A DNA stretch of 64,000 bases from Sipunculus nudus (GCA_026874595.1 CM049306.1:48548019-48612018), one strand, 5' to 3'; shown: positions 1 through 12,619, counted from the stretch's first letter. Program-made: numbers and translations. The notes: generated from the letters alone by a model not told the origin.

Positions 1-1018
1 CACGTGCGAATAACAACTTCAACAATGAAATATTATATTTTCTAAGTGCAACTATTAAAAAGCAAAAAGGAAAACATATTCTGACTATGGGTATTAATTG
101 TACTCCGAGGTACAATCCTGCCTTGCCCATGTGATTCCCCGGGTATAGTTTGGTCTAGGCTAGATAATACCCGAATATAAGATGAAAGGGGGCTAATCTG
201 ACCTACTACAACGAGCTACTTCTATTTTGCAAAGTGATTATGTTAGGTACAGGGTTGGGGTAAAGTTGGTGAATTTGTATATCAACTTATTCTTTGTTTG
301 AAACAAAGGTGAGTTTCATTAAAAGTGTAGAAAAATAAATTTAATTACTGATGTCTTGCCTTTCTATGAAAATTCAAATTTTATTAGTAAAATATTTAGC
401 TTAAGGAAAGCTGATTTGTTTTATAATTCTTATTTCACAAACTCAAAAAATATATTCTCGCAAAAATGAATTAAACTAATCCATCATATATTAAACTTCC
501 ATGCCCTGTACACCAGGGTTTGCCCCTCTCTCCCACACGCCCTCCCTCGGACAGGAGGTGACTGTTAAATGCATTTTGCCTGACCATTAGCACAGGAAAT
601 TCCGTATTAATTTAATAGTTAGCATTATAATCTGTATTTAGGAATGGCAATAGGAAAAAAAAAAAAAGAAACAAGGTGCATATGTTAAGTATCGCGACAA
701 TTTTCCTTTGATTATATTTGACATGTATGTGTTATAAAGTCGTAAGATATGATGAAATCTTAAGATGAAGTTATTTGGTGACGAGAAATGTTACATTTTA
801 CTGCTGTTATTTTACGCACCATCCTAAAACGCGATATGATTATATGTATCAAGTTCTGTAGATTTAATTATTTTAGCGTCATGAAAACCCCTATGGAATC
901 TCTTTAAATTAATGCAATGACATATACATGTAAACGTACATTTGATGCCAAAGGTATAATAAACATGACATAATAGGCAATGATAAAAACTATAAGGATA
1001 AATTTATTCTCTCCCCCA

Positions 1019-1049
<31 letters not shown>

Positions 1050-1879
1050 GACTGACAGACGTGAACACGTACATAGTATAAAAATAAAATAAACACAAAC
1101 AAACCGTTTTTGTGTCTGATAAGGAATTTCAATGCGCCACATTGTTGGTTTAGTTGTGTTTTTGGCGGACATAAAAAAAACTGAGGTTTTAAAAAATAGG
1201 TGTTGAGAGGCAGAAATTATATTTTTCTCAAAGCACCACAGCGATGCACAGGTCATGCCGTTTTGTGTATACAGTTGTATATATATATACTCATTCCCAA
1301 ATAATACATATAGGAACTATTCCCAAATGTACGTGCTGGCATTGTGCAGCGGATATACGACCTACAGCCTAGGAAATATGGTCAATTAACGACCAACTTT
1401 CTCCCTGCTCCCGATATCAAATTTGTATATACGCACCATGTTAGATATTCACTATTAATAGACGTTTTACTGCTGTGAGCTTTCTCATTAATGTACTGAT
1501 AGGCCTGGGGGGCTTTTATTCTCCGATATATAGCCAGATGTCGTAAAACTAAGTGCAGTATTTAGGTTTATTATATGAATAAAACGTTTGGTAAGCCATG
1601 ATGTTTATGAATGCAATATAGAATAAAATTATATATCATTATACGCAGTGTTGTCAAGGAGACCATCTCTCAATTTTGTTGCGCGGAATTTCTCGGCATG
1701 AAATTCGATGACGTCAAGCTACAGTTCATAAAGTAGAATCTCTATTCATGTATATAACCAAAGCACAATACTATCAAGTAGCTGGTAATTATATAATATG
1801 AAAAAATTCAAATGTATTACTTTTCTGTAATGGCTAATACTATAAATTGTTGTGTATATGGAGAACCGTGTGTAGTTAT
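1..1879. other. Non-coding AT-rich DNA
   Basis: No exon, RNA gene or recognisable element was found. Open frames are short and coincide with low-complexity sequence, for example the (TC)n/(AC)n microsatellite near 1020-1048. The frames lack splice context and recognisable domains. Confidence 0.6.
1018..1050. repeat. (TC)n-(AC)n compound microsatellite
   Basis: A run of tc dinucleotides passes directly into an ac run. Short open frames over it translate to RERERG- or VCVCV-like peptides, which are artefacts of the repeat. Confidence 0.85.
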
Positions 1880-2297
1880 TGTCCCCCGCTTCCGCGGAAC
1901 GGGGACATTGATTTGGGTTGTCTGTCTGTCCGGTTGTCTGTCCCTCTGTCTGTCCGTCCGTCAGATTTTTGTTTCCGTGCGATAACTTTCCTAAACATTA
2001 TCTGATTTCATTCAAATTCGGGTAATTGATTGCTCTAATGCATACCTTGGTTGAGATTGGTTTTGTAGTGTCTGTCTTAATTTTTTTTATCACCAGATCC
2101 CATACAACCAAAAAAAATTTCCTATGTTTCCCAATTCACAACAAAAACATGACATGTTCAGGGGACAATGAAAACTAAAACACAGGCACTATGACATGTA
2201 GAGACATCTTCAGGGGAAAATAAAAACTAAAATATATTGAGAAGGCAAACATGAAGATCTGAGGAAGCCAAACTAACAAGAGGCGGAAGCGGAGGAC
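1880..2297. mobile_element. Hairpin-headed repeat, GTCCCCCGCTTCCGCGG type
   Basis: The left end is a hairpin: TGTCCCC at 1880-1886 pairs with GGGGACA at 1901-1907 around the palindrome TTCCGCGGAA. A tgtctgtctgtccg tract follows at 1919-1970. The right end, aggcggaagcggaggac at 2281-2297, is close to an inverted copy of the left end. This resembles non-autonomous repeats I associate with molluscan genomes. No coding capacity is present and the boundaries are approximate. Confidence 0.5.
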
Positions 2298-2597
2298 TTA
2301 AATTACATGAATTTGCTTGTTTTACTATAACAATGGTTTTATGAATCTTCCGGGGTTATAGTGGTACAAGGAAGTCTACAGGGCACAAGTCGCCGTTTTA
2401 GCACATGAAAATAACCATTAAACACAATAGTCTATGCTTGACAAAGCAATCAATATTGTTGTAAACTATCATCGCCCGAATAACGTGTCAACGTATGTAT
2501 ACTGTTGATAATAGTGTATACAATGCCTTTTTATTGTATACAGGGTGTACATGTGTGTCTGTATGTATGCATTTAAACCTACAGGTGTGCTAATAAA

Positions 2598-2655
2598 AAA
2601 AAAGAAAAAAAAAAAAAGGGAGAAAGAGAGAGAGAGAGAAAGAAAGGGAGAAAAA
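2598..2655. repeat. Homopurine tract, poly-A with (GA)n
   Basis: A stretch of about 58 bases is almost entirely purine on the plus strand: A runs, then gagagaga, then gaaagaaaggga. It is pyrimidine-only on the other strand, where it yields a spurious Ser/Phe/Leu-rich frame. Confidence 0.8.
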
Positions 2656-3607
2656 CACACGCATGCGCATGCAGGTACACACGCCCGAGACTTTCTTTGT
2701 GTTACGTTATAGGCAACCAAATAAGGGCCTACATAATATGTTCAACAAATTAATATTAAATATATCATGAATACATAATGGCCTTTTGGCCATGACTCTC
2801 AGCTTTATTAAACATACCGGGAATCATAATTTACCTTTTCCGTTTCACTAGCGCCACCTGGAGGCGGCGACTGACACTGAGTGTTCGGGTATACTTTATT
2901 TTGACCAAAAATATATTTTTATATCTAAAATGATGAAAAAGATAAATGTTAATAATCTACATAACTTGAGTCGGGGTCTCCGGCATGGGTTTGGTTTCAA
3001 TAAAAAAAACCCGAAATGATGACTCATGGGACACGGGACACATAGCAGACGTTCACGAGCATAACAGGGGGCTAATTTACCGAACGGAACAGAACAAAGA
3101 TATAAAAAGTGTCATAAATCTTAAATGGGTGAATGTTTTATGACATAATTTATAGTAATTAATGATTTCAACATATGCGATTTGTTAAATTTTTATTTTA
3201 GCTCCTGTTCCGCATTCCGTTCTGTTCCGTGTTTTAGGTTAGCCCCGGAAGTCTCCCAGGAGGTGTGAGTGAGGCCTTTTTGTTTTGAATATACCGAACT
3301 GATATCAAAAGGCCGAAGCGTAGTTAATGGTCTGGCAGACGACCTTTACACGTAGTGCGCATGCTCGTAAATAGTCTGTTAAGGTGTACGTTAAGTTCAC
3401 CAGTGCTGCAAGATATTTATGGCAGTGTAGGCCTACAATTATCGCTGGCTATAAAAATAACTGGTTTTTATGTTAATGACCTTGCATTGTGAAAGATTAA
3501 CCAAACGTATTGCTCTAGTTGTAGTTGGTTCACAGCCCCCGTCATGACTATCTGAAATTTACGGGCCCCTGAATGAACATGTGTGCTTTATTTTTTTGGG
3601 TAAATAT

Positions 3608-3696
3608 CGCGTTCCCTTGCGATCTTTTCGCGTTCCCTGGCGATCATTTCGCGTTCCCTCGCGATCATTTTTGTTCCTCGCGAGGGAACGCGAAAA
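3608..3696. repeat. Three 21-bp repeats ending in an 18-bp stem hairpin
   Basis: The word cgcgttccct recurs at 3608, 3629 and 3650, exactly 21 bp apart. The last copy pairs with a downstream inverted copy: arms 3647-3664 and 3678-3695 are an 18-bp perfect inverted repeat with a 13-nt loop. On the minus strand the 21-bp period keeps one frame open and gives a repeated NDREGTR / NDRQGTR / KDRKGTR heptad. That frame has no other coding signs. Confidence 0.85.
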
Positions 3697-3849
3697 GTTG
3701 TCTCCTAACATATTAAAAATGTGGCCATACTGTATTCCAAAACAAGGGAACAGCAAAGCGCAGCTTCCCCTCCCATGGGTGCATAATTATACTGGGTGTT
3801 TTAAACAGGGTTTAAAATCAGGAGAGCGCAGCTTTATGACCTCTGATCC

Positions 3850-4258
3850 CATGACGTTTAAATCGTTTTGGTCAAACGTTTGGGCTTAAAATGGGCCCAC
3901 AAGCTTTTTCAAGACTTGGGTCCTGCTGCCTTGACCTTTGACCTCAAAACCGACAAGCTTCTTCATCTCTGGATGGGTGAGCCACATGTGAAAGATAAAG
4001 GGTTTAGGACAAACGGTTTAACTTTATATGTGTCCACTATCCCCGTGGCCTTGACCCCGTGACCTCAAAATCAACAGGTTTCTTCATCTGATGGCGGGTG
4101 GGCCATAAGTAAAAGATGATAGGTTTTGGTCAAACGGTTTGGCTTAATATTGGTCCACAAATTCCGGAGAGACGGACAGACGAACGGACGGCTAGACGGA
4201 CGCACGAACTGAGGCGTTACTACATCCACTCCTGCAACATCTTTGCAAGGGGATAATA
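3850..4258. repeat. Tandem gacc-ttgacc repeat, about 119-bp unit, with gacgga tail
   Basis: Two related units begin at the ccttgacc words near 3931 and 4050. Both continue into a shared cttcatct-tgg-tgggtg-gcca segment and a gttttggtcaaacggtt segment. They end in a gacggacagacgaacggacgg tract near 4170-4205. The same style of repeat recurs at 8.7-9.2 kb. I read it as a non-autonomous dispersed element with a tandem core. Confidence 0.6.
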
Positions 4259-4857
4259 ATGAGCCTATAATAGGCCTATACAGACCTGTTTATAGACCTA
4301 TAGCTATAGGTTAACCTGATTAAAATTTCTAGCATAAATTTAAATTTCTTTTTTAGATTAATTTTTACCTAAGTGTTACAATTTCTTTCTATATTATAGG
4401 ATATTTATATTCTTCATGTACTTCAATATACTTAATAATGGTCCTGTGATTTATATATTCAAGCAATCTAGGTGCAGCAATATACTTAAAAGAAACGCCA
4501 TAGATTGACCACATATTGGCTTGTCTTGTGCACGTCAACCGAGACAAAATGGATGCCCCGCTAAAGCACGAAAGGTCTTTGCTTCTTTTAATCATGTCTT
4601 GGTTAAGCAGACAGAAAATGCGTCAAAAGGACCTAGTCTTCAAGGTCACTTATGAAACCTGATCGCTGTGCTTCGGTACTTTTAAGTTTTGCGGACTGAC
4701 ATTTCAACAGCCAACACCCATATAAAGCCCAATTGAGTTAATTCTTACAGACTGCTTAGGTGCAGCCTTTCATAACTTGCGGTCTCGATCAAATGTTAAA
4801 CAACACTTACGCTTTTAGTACAGCGGCTAAGGCCCATTTTTCACCATAATTGCTCAA

Positions 4858-5340
4858 AATTTGCAGAAAGCATGAAACTTTGCACAGGGATACTACCACC
4901 CGTAGGCATCTTTAAAAAAAATAGACCCCAAAAATTCAAGCCCCCTAGTGGCAGCAATCTTTATTTTAAAGATGGCGGTCAAAATGTGCAATTTTCCGTA
5001 TCTGTGACACTACTTTTCGGTCAAGCAGACCTAAAAGCTTGGCCGGTCAGCACAAAAAGAGGGTGAAATGCTATCAAGGATGTTATTCAATCATGCTTTG
5101 GGCTTTCCATTAGAAATAATTGCTTGAATAAAGTACAACGGCGGTTTCATTGTGTAACATATGAGCTGGTATCCATGGCAACTTTGGTTAATTGTGCAAT
5201 CATTTTATTAATATCAAAGTGTTTCAATAAATAACCATAAAGATTTGCTTACATTTTGCAGAAGGCATAAAGTTTTGCACATGGATACTATTGCCCCTAG
5301 GCATCTTTGAAAAAAAAAGACCCAAAAAATTCGAGCTCTC
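4858..5340. repeat. Pair of about 80-bp direct repeats, 400 bp apart
   Basis: The segment tttgcagaaagcatgaaact at 4861 and its continuation recurs with about a dozen changes at 5260 (tttgcagaaggcataaagtt). Both pass through gcacanggatacta and taggcatcttt to an A-run and gacccnaaaaattc. They flank sequence with no recognised gene. Confidence 0.7.
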
Positions 5341-5872
5341 AGGGGCGGATCTAAGATTCGGCATGGGGCAGGGATGATAATGTAAGAATGGAATATTTGA
5401 TTAAAATAAACAACTAGATGATAATTTATTCATCATCTGACGTATCTGATGTGAAAGAAATATACTTGAAGAAATATCCGTGACTGTGTGAAATAGAGCG
5501 TTTCCAAACCAGCAGCGACATATGTTGGCGATGACTGACCATAAGTGTTCAGGTACAGTGTACACAAAGAAACAAGGTATTTTTTATCCATATGATATAC
5601 ATTTTTTGCGATGATCGTCTTAAGAAAATATAATGGCCAAGGAAGTGCGAGTACCCAGAAATGGAACATACGTTTGCATGACGCAGTTGGAGACTTATGT
5701 TTCCTCTGACCTCTTGTATATTATAGAGGGATACCTGGAAGAAGAGGCTTTTGAATAGATATGGAGTAAAAGCAAAATACTGATAAGACATAAAAGCTGC
5801 ATGGCAAATTCTGGCACAGTCTCAGTGTGACATAACTTTATATACAAGAGTAGCGATAATGTTTTTATTCTG
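5341..5872. other. Unassigned non-coding stretch
   Basis: The stretch between the direct repeat and MITE copy A has overlapping short frames on the minus strand up to about 120 codons. They are rich in Phe, Tyr and Ile, as AT-rich DNA gives, and show no domain or splice support. Confidence 0.5.
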
Positions 5873-5875
5873 TTA

Positions 5876-6179
5876 GGCCCAAAAAGAAAATAAATAAAAG
5901 GTATGGTTCTCAGGTACCGCAAAAATTTAAACCCCTGCATCAAAAAAATGTATTTTGAATTCAACTGAAACTTACCAATTTTGAGCTCCAGCCGCTCAGA
6001 CATTTCTTTCAAGATGATAAAATAATACAATTCAATAAAATTTCCTTTATTATGTATCATGCTTTTCCCTTATCATTTGACATTTTTATCATAACATACA
6101 AAAAATTAAAATAAAAAAATCCGCCGCCCACATTGATTTCTTAAAAAAGTGCCTGAGAACCAAACAAAATTTTTTTGCC
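5876..6179. mobile_element. MITE copy A (GGCCCAAAA...GGTATGGTTCTCAGG family)
   Basis: After a TTA at 5873-5875 the element reads ggcccaaaaag, then aaaggtatggttctcagg. It ends with the inverse gtgcctgagaacc and a degraded terminus near 6179. The interior shares catgcttttcccttatcatt and gacatttttatc with copies at 47995, 57041 and 61045. It is non-coding and about 304 bp. TTA target duplications in sister copies suggest PIF/Harbinger-type mobilisation, which is an inference. Confidence 0.8.
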
Positions 6180-7345
6180 AAATTCTTTTTTTATAATTTT
6201 ATATTTTAAAATTTTATTGTATTCCTGTTCAGTCATGACGCGACTTAAATTTGCTCCATCTATGGTTCATAAATCAATTGAAGTTCTTAGGTTTAATGTA
6301 TATCTGATCTAAACTTAACAATGGTCCCGAACATTTCTTCAACTATAGTCGGTTACAAAAGTTTATGCCCATTGAAATTTGGTTATTATTCGCTTAAACC
6401 TAAATATGATCAGCATTCACTGTTTGACACTAAAGCTGATGAGGTACTAAAAGCCTAATATTAGATTTAAAATCTCATGATAAAAAAAACCCAATATTTT
6501 ATATTTACAACATTCTGGTTTTCAGGATCTTGTGGTCAAGAGACATGGCGAATGTCATGGGGTGTCAGCCTCACTTTGAAAGGTACATATTTTAGAATAT
6601 TTATGGCACTAAACAACCAATCAGCAAACTTTTAAATGTAGTTGTTTGAACACGTGACCAGAGTCCTTAGTCCAAAATCAATCGAATTGAAATGTAAAAA
6701 TAATAGACTGTTTTTCCAGATGTTAATTTCATTGCATTAAAATATTTTGCAAGGTATGGTGCTGGTAAATTCAAGCTAATTAGGCCTATGCCTTTTCCAT
6801 TCCTTACACTTTATTTTTGGAAACTGAATTGTCAATTTATGAAAATACTCTAAAATTTCTGTGGGCAGGCCCGTGGAATAGACTATAGATAATTTATACA
6901 TCGTGGGATCAAAGAACCTGCCAGACGACCATATGACATAGCCAACGGCATAATTCAGCGACACCCGGCAATAAAAACGAATATTTTACAAATTTATTGT
7001 ACCCTGAAGACTACAGAAAAGCTATATTTCAGCAGATAAGTGGAACAATTTCCCCAATTTCATTTACGTTTGGTTGACATAATTTTCGCTGAGTTGTTAT
7101 ATACCATTTCAGCACGCATGTTCTGGGCTATACTACAGATCCTCACATATAGAGACAGGGAACCGAAGACACTTCAACGCAAGGATATAGGTATCTTTTA
7201 TTAATTTGTCTTGCAGTAGCTACGGTGCCATTCAACATTAAGAGACGACAGTAACATTTTCCGTATAAGACACACATTAAAGATCAAAGACCAACTTTAT
7301 TTTTTTAAGAATATTACGAAAAATACAGAATATATATGTAAAAAC
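6180..7345. other. Unassigned non-coding stretch
   Basis: AT-rich DNA with A/T homopolymers. No exon, RNA gene or repeat could be recognised. Confidence 0.5.
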
Positions 7346-7346
7346 C

Positions 7347-8090
7347 TGTGACCACCATTCTGATAACATTGCCACTTTGCTATGACGGCCACTCTGATAA
7401 CACTACCATTTTGCTTTGAAGACCATTCTGATGACACTGCCATCTTGCTATTACGACCATTCTGATAAACTACCACCTTGCTATTACGACCACTATGGTA
7501 AAACTACCACCTTGCTATAGCGATCACGATGATAACACTACCACCTTGCTTTGACGACCATTCAGATAACCATACCACCTTGCTGTAACGACCTTTCTAA
7601 AAATCACGATGATAACACTACCATCTTACTATCACAACCATTCTGATAACACTACCAACATAATATCTCAACCAAATCGATAACACTACCACCTTGCTAT
7701 CACGATCACTTTGATAACACTGCCAACTTAATATCGCAAACAAACTGATAACACCACCACCTTGCTGTAACGATCTTTCTGATAACACTACCAACTTGCT
7801 ATGAGGGCCCCGCTGATATGAGAACCACCTTGTTATAACGACCTTTCTGATAACACTACCACCTTGTTATGACGAACATTCTGATAACACTACCACCTTG
7901 CTATGACGACCATTTTGATAACACTGCCATTTTGCTTCGACGCCCATTGATAATATTTCCAGCCCGCTGTGATGAAATTCTGCTAACATTATTAGTATTA
8001 CACTGTTGTAAGGGCCACGATAACATCCTTACACGTTATGAAAGGAGTTATGTTAACCCTACCACTTTGCTTAGGCGACCACATAACCTT
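7347..8090. repeat. 34-bp minisatellite, roughly 21 units
   Basis: The array is built on gaccattctgataacactac followed by caccttgctatgac, a 34-bp unit. Successive units at about 7420, 7454, 7488 and 7522 keep the same length. Substitutions and a few shortened units appear throughout, and the last units near 8000-8090 are strongly diverged. The period is not a multiple of three, so open frames across it are not repeat proteins. No flanking gene is evident. Confidence 0.9.
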
Positions 8091-8680
8091 TCAAATGCTC
8101 AATCACCATATGTAGGCCAAGAACACGTTTAAGCTCGGTGAGGTTTAATTTTAAATATTGGACTTGTGGTCGGCGTACAATATTGAAATACAATTTAATA
8201 CAGAAGGCAGTGAATTTAATTTATAACAGTAACTTAGTCATATAAAACCATTGGCAGTGTGGAAGGTCATACATTTCCGTGTTTTAATTATGTAATCCCC
8301 TACATCTTTCATGCTATACTTTTGGAGAATAAATAATTCATTTCAAAAGCAGATACTGTGAAATCAAAAAGGACATGTCTAATATGCTAAAAATAGATAT
8401 AAAGTGTAACCTCGTTTATTGGCTGCCCGTCCATAGAATGTCAAATTGATGCTTAAGTTCGGGTGCCTTGGGTTCATTTGTTCGCTATACGCCAACAACC
8501 AAGTGTTGTGTTCTTTAGATTTGCCTTTTAGCCCTGCCGCAATTGATTACAAAAAAAGAAGAAAACATGGGACCAGCGAGTCACGGCGCTCAGTTGAAAT
8601 TTATTATGAGAATATATTTATAATCAGCTGAATTTGTCTAAAAGGATTTGTTTATGAACCTTTTTTCAAAATAAGAGTCC
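8091..8680. other. Unassigned non-coding stretch
   Basis: The stretch lies between the minisatellite and the gacc-ttgacc array. Nothing recognisable was found. Confidence 0.5.
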
Positions 8681-8689
8681 TGTGATCAA

Positions 8690-9215
8690 GGTTGAAGAAT
8701 CTATCTATCCAAACTGGAGTTATCATTCGTTAATTAATATATTAATTGATGGGCCCTGTGACCTTAACCTTTGAGCTTGTGACCGCAAAATCCAGAAGTT
8801 TCTTCCACTATTGGCAGGGGAGCAAAATGTGGAAGATGAAAGGTTTAGGTGAAAAGTTTTGCTTAAATGCATTCAAAATCGTTTTAAAAAAGGTGGTCCT
8901 GTGACCTTGACCTTTGACCTCATAACCTAAAATCAAAAGGGTTCTTACTTTAGTGGTATATTAGTCAAGTCTGAAACAATATTTCAATCCAACCTGGCGT
9001 TATCATCAGGAAACATACATGTGGAAAGATGACCTATGTGACCTTGAACTTTGACCTCATGCCCACAAAATATAAAGGTCTCTTACTTTATTGGTGGGCC
9101 AAAGACAAGTCAAGTTTAAAAACAATATGTTAATCTAAACTGGAGTTATCATCCGGAAAAAATGTGCTTACAGATTGCTCCTGTGATCTTGACCTTTGAC
9201 CTTGTGACTCCAATA
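8690..9215. repeat. Tandem ctgtgaccttgacctttgacc repeat, about 140-bp unit
   Basis: Four diverged units carry the word tgtgaccttgacctttgacc at about 8758, 8894, 9031 and 9174, so the spacing is about 136-143 bp. Each continues into an A-rich caaaat, a tttcttac-tt-ttgg-gg word and a (t)aatc-aact-gagttatcat word. This is the same class of repeat as at 3.85-4.26 kb. Confidence 0.75.
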
Positions 9216-9868
9216 TAAATAAAATTAGGCAAGCAGAGGGAGCTGCACTGAATGACCCCCAGTGATAAAGTGGCCTGCTTGACAGCACAAGCAAATACAA
9301 TAAGAGCCTCCAAAATTCAATAACTAGCCTGATTTTAGAGCTTTTACCTACAAATTTCAGATTTTGCCACAGTGAATCCTTATGTGTACATGCTGTGAAA
9401 ATTAAATTCACAGTACTTATAGGAAAAAAATGTGCCAAGCTTAAATTAAGTTGGGCAAAATTTAAGGTACTGATTTAAAATTATGCTACTAACTTAAAAA
9501 TGAACAAAATTCTGATCTGATTTCTGGTATATAATTGAATCTTAATTAAATAAAGTTATATCCTTGGGAAAAAGTCTCTAGCTTCAGCAATTCTCTTGTT
9601 AGGTGAGTAAAGATATATCCTGATTTTTGACAAAGAACAATATTTTTGAGCCCATAACCATCTTTTTACGTAATATTGGCTATATACGTAGGAAGTATAA
9701 GCAGTAATGGTTTTACATATTTCAAACATGAATACAATAACTCCAGTGGTTTTCATAATGGGCAGTTTTGAAAAGTAAATGTTTTTACTGGGTTTTCGCT
9801 TAATTTCTCAAAGGAAAGAACTCGCAGTGAGTCAGATTTCGGTAATGTAGACAATTCTGGGGACATCT
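9216..9868. other. Unassigned non-coding stretch
   Basis: Short frames of up to about 100 codons on the minus strand show no domain. Nothing else was recognised. Confidence 0.5.
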
Positions 9869-10280
9869 AACTATGCCGAATTTCGGATTCGCACGTCCAA
9901 CGGTTTCAAAACGTGCCTTGTTAACGGACGTCCGGACGACGGACAAAGAACCACGACTATAGCTCAGATGACTTATAGTCAGCTGAGCTAAAAAACTGTT
10001 ATGGTTATATCAAATGGCATGTTAAAGGATACCATTATTATCTCTCCTGTATTACTATTTTCCCAAGTCAATGTAACTATGCCGAATTTCGGATTCGCAC
10101 GTCCAACGGTTTCAGAACGTGCCCTGTTAACGGACGTCCGGACGACGGACAAAGGACCACGACAATAGCTCAGATGACTTATAGTCAGCTGAGCTAAAAA
10201 AACTGTTATGGTTATATCAAATGGCATGTTAAAGGATACCATTATTATCTCGCCTGTATTACTATTTTCCCAAATCAATA
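9869..10280. repeat. 206-bp tandem duplication carrying a hairpin
   Basis: Bases 9869-10074 recur as 10075-10280 with only about ten differences and one or two small indels. Each unit holds gccgaatttcggattcgcac, a gttaacggacgtccggacga tract, and a hairpin in which agctcagatgact pairs with agtcagctgagct around a 3-nt loop. The same hairpin core appears at 38287. The high similarity implies a recent local duplication. An assembly duplication is possible. Confidence 0.9.
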
Positions 10281-10288
10281 CCCTCGCG

Positions 10289-10304
10289 CCCCCCCCCCCC
10301 CCCC
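10289..10304. repeat. C16 homopolymer
   Basis: An uninterrupted run of 16 C falls inside a stretch that otherwise reads as a third, diverging continuation of the 206-bp unit. Such runs are prone to sequencing and length error. Confidence 0.9.
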
Positions 10305-11284
10305 GGGATTCCATCAATGATTCATGTGGTCCTGACGTTGGCAAGGGACCGAGATTTATGCTGTATATTATTAGAAAGTTATATCCTGTTCCCAGTTTAC
10401 CAAGTGTTATCACATACAGAGCATTGTCCGTTTTATTTTTAAAACACAGTTTCGGTTGCATCTGTTTTGGCTTCTGTATAGGCGTAATATGCCGAAGATG
10501 CCGAACCAGTCGGCGCGAAATTGACAGACGTGAAAATACAGAGGTCGAGCAGACGACACTTTGTGGAGCAGACGACAGGCACAGTGAACAGACTGCATTC
10601 AAATGAACTTGATTCCTCCGAGCTTCTGCCGCCAACATCGGGGTTTGTTAACCGATGTAGTTGTATATATCAAGGTTTAACGTGTTGCAAGAGTATGCCG
10701 TAAAAGCTTTGTACTGGGCCTGTTTTGTAAGCATATAATAAAAAGGATCTGCCTTTTATCTTGAAGTACAAGGGGTAACTTTATACTGGGCATTGTTCTG
10801 AGCACGCACTCCCGTATGGAATCCAGAATTATTAAGTTCTTTCATTATTATATACAAAGGAAAATGATGATTCAACGCAAGGAAAATGGTTATTTAACGC
10901 TGGCAACTCGGTCTGACCAATGTAAAGTGAATATTGAGCAGGATTTGGCATACTCGATAATGACCATATCCTGATAGGAAACTGGCTGGGCGAAGCGAGG
11001 CATGAAGGTGTAGTTGTCGAAATCTACATAACTATACAGGTTTATCCTCCTCTTTCTGATGCTTCGATGAAACCATAACTCAATAGGCCTATATTGGTCA
11101 GTTTTATCGGGCTCTATCTGGCGTTTTAATAATGTCATGTAGAACACATGGGCACCATCATAAGTAACATATCACTATCTACGGTACCAACAACAGATTC
11201 AACCCACAGTTATATCTGTTGCTCATGTGGTAACCTTCATGTGATTCCAACACTAATAATCCACCAAGGTAATAAACAATCCAA
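10305..11284. other. Unassigned non-coding stretch
   Basis: Overlapping short frames occur on both strands near 10400-10640 (a longest of 216 codons runs back into the duplicated repeat). They show no domain, and the repeat origin of their ends argues against a gene. Confidence 0.5.
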
Positions 11285-11590
11285 CAGGATCCATGGGCCT
11301 TTTTTTTGGGGGGGGGGGGGGTAGATGTATGGACATTGTACCTTTGTGTCCTTCACTTTTTAGTAGAATGAAACACGTAAATTCACATTTGGAGATGATT
11401 CCGTCAATCATGTCAAAGTTTCGTCATAGTCTCCCCAATAACCTTTCAATCATGCATCCCTTATTGAAACAGTATAGGATATTGAATCTGTCACGTGCTA
11501 TTGTTATAAATGTTAGCCCACGCTTTGAATGTTTCAATCTAATATAAATCATGAATAATATTGCACAGAAAATAAATAAGAATCATTTTG
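11285..11590. mobile_element. Poly-G dispersed repeat, copy 1
   Basis: The copy begins ggatccatgggcc, then a T run and a G run near 11309-11322. It shares several words with the copy at 15712-16080: a gaatga-acac-ta word, an attatgcat-like word, and taaatgttagcccacg followed by tttgaatgttt near the end. It is non-coding. The frame that starts in the G run is an artefact. Confidence 0.55.
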
Positions 11591-12619
11591 GTAAAATGAA
11601 AAGATGTTTTTCTTTCTGTGTAGTGGGAGAGTAGGTGGGAGTAAAAAAATAATAATAATCAAATGGGGGGGGGGTTATTTGGTCTTGTTTGTCATATAAG
11701 GAAAGGTTGTTTGTACGGAGATTTTAGCGGGTGGTCTCATTGTAGGGTGGCGGAAAACAAGAAAACAAGACCTATGACAGGATCCACCTTGAAGTAACTC
11801 GCAAAAATTAACGATAGTCTCCAAAGGCTCATGCAACCAAGTCTCCAAAATGGCTCAGCAGAATTGCGCAATTCTGCTATTTTACCAAAACATAAGCATG
11901 TATGTATCTGTGACAAAGGTTTCAGTCCGGTCATTTTAGTTAAGTTGTACAAGGGTTGTACAGTAATGCCACAATTAATTAATACTAAGCTTACTTTAAG
12001 TGTTTCTACTAAAAATAAATTGTCCAGGAGTGGCCCATCTCCGTCTATAGTGCAGGAGGGCTGGGCTTATATTTTGGAATATAGTTAGGGAACATCCATT
12101 AACACATTTATATATCAATTATATATTTAAAAAGTATTAAACTTCATTAAGTATTTTATATTCAATACATACTTTAATGTTTGTTAGCGTGGCAAGGAAA
12201 AGTGTGGCTATTAGGTCCAAAAATGCGCCCTACATTTTATCTGTCAATCAACTGAGAGAAGTAGGTTAATTTTTACCCCTTGAACCTAGGTATCACTATT
12301 AAAACCTAAAATATGACAGCTTGTTCCACTTGTCAACCTTTACCGGCCGGTATTACTTTTATTTAGGCCGCCAATGAGCTCATGTTTTTACCAGTCTCTT
12401 TGTTGGCTTTTGTCTAATAGCAAAATCACCCAATTGCTATACTCAACCATGCATTTTGGAGGCATGGTGCATGCATGTATTGTTAGTCAAGGCGTGCATT
12501 GTAGTCTTACGGTATTGTTCCAGATACGAAATTTGATGGAGGTCATGTTTTCACCCGTGTTATACTTGGATTCTTTCCGTTTGTTTGCCTGTGTACAATA
12601 TCACAGTTGTGCCAATTTG

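Noticed and set aside
7347-8090. CRISPR array
   Set aside because: Direct 34-bp repeats abut without unique spacers. It is a minisatellite in a eukaryotic context.
9988-10638. 216-codon minus-strand frame
   Set aside because: It crosses the 206-bp duplication and the C16 run, repeats the same peptide at its end for that reason, and has no domain.
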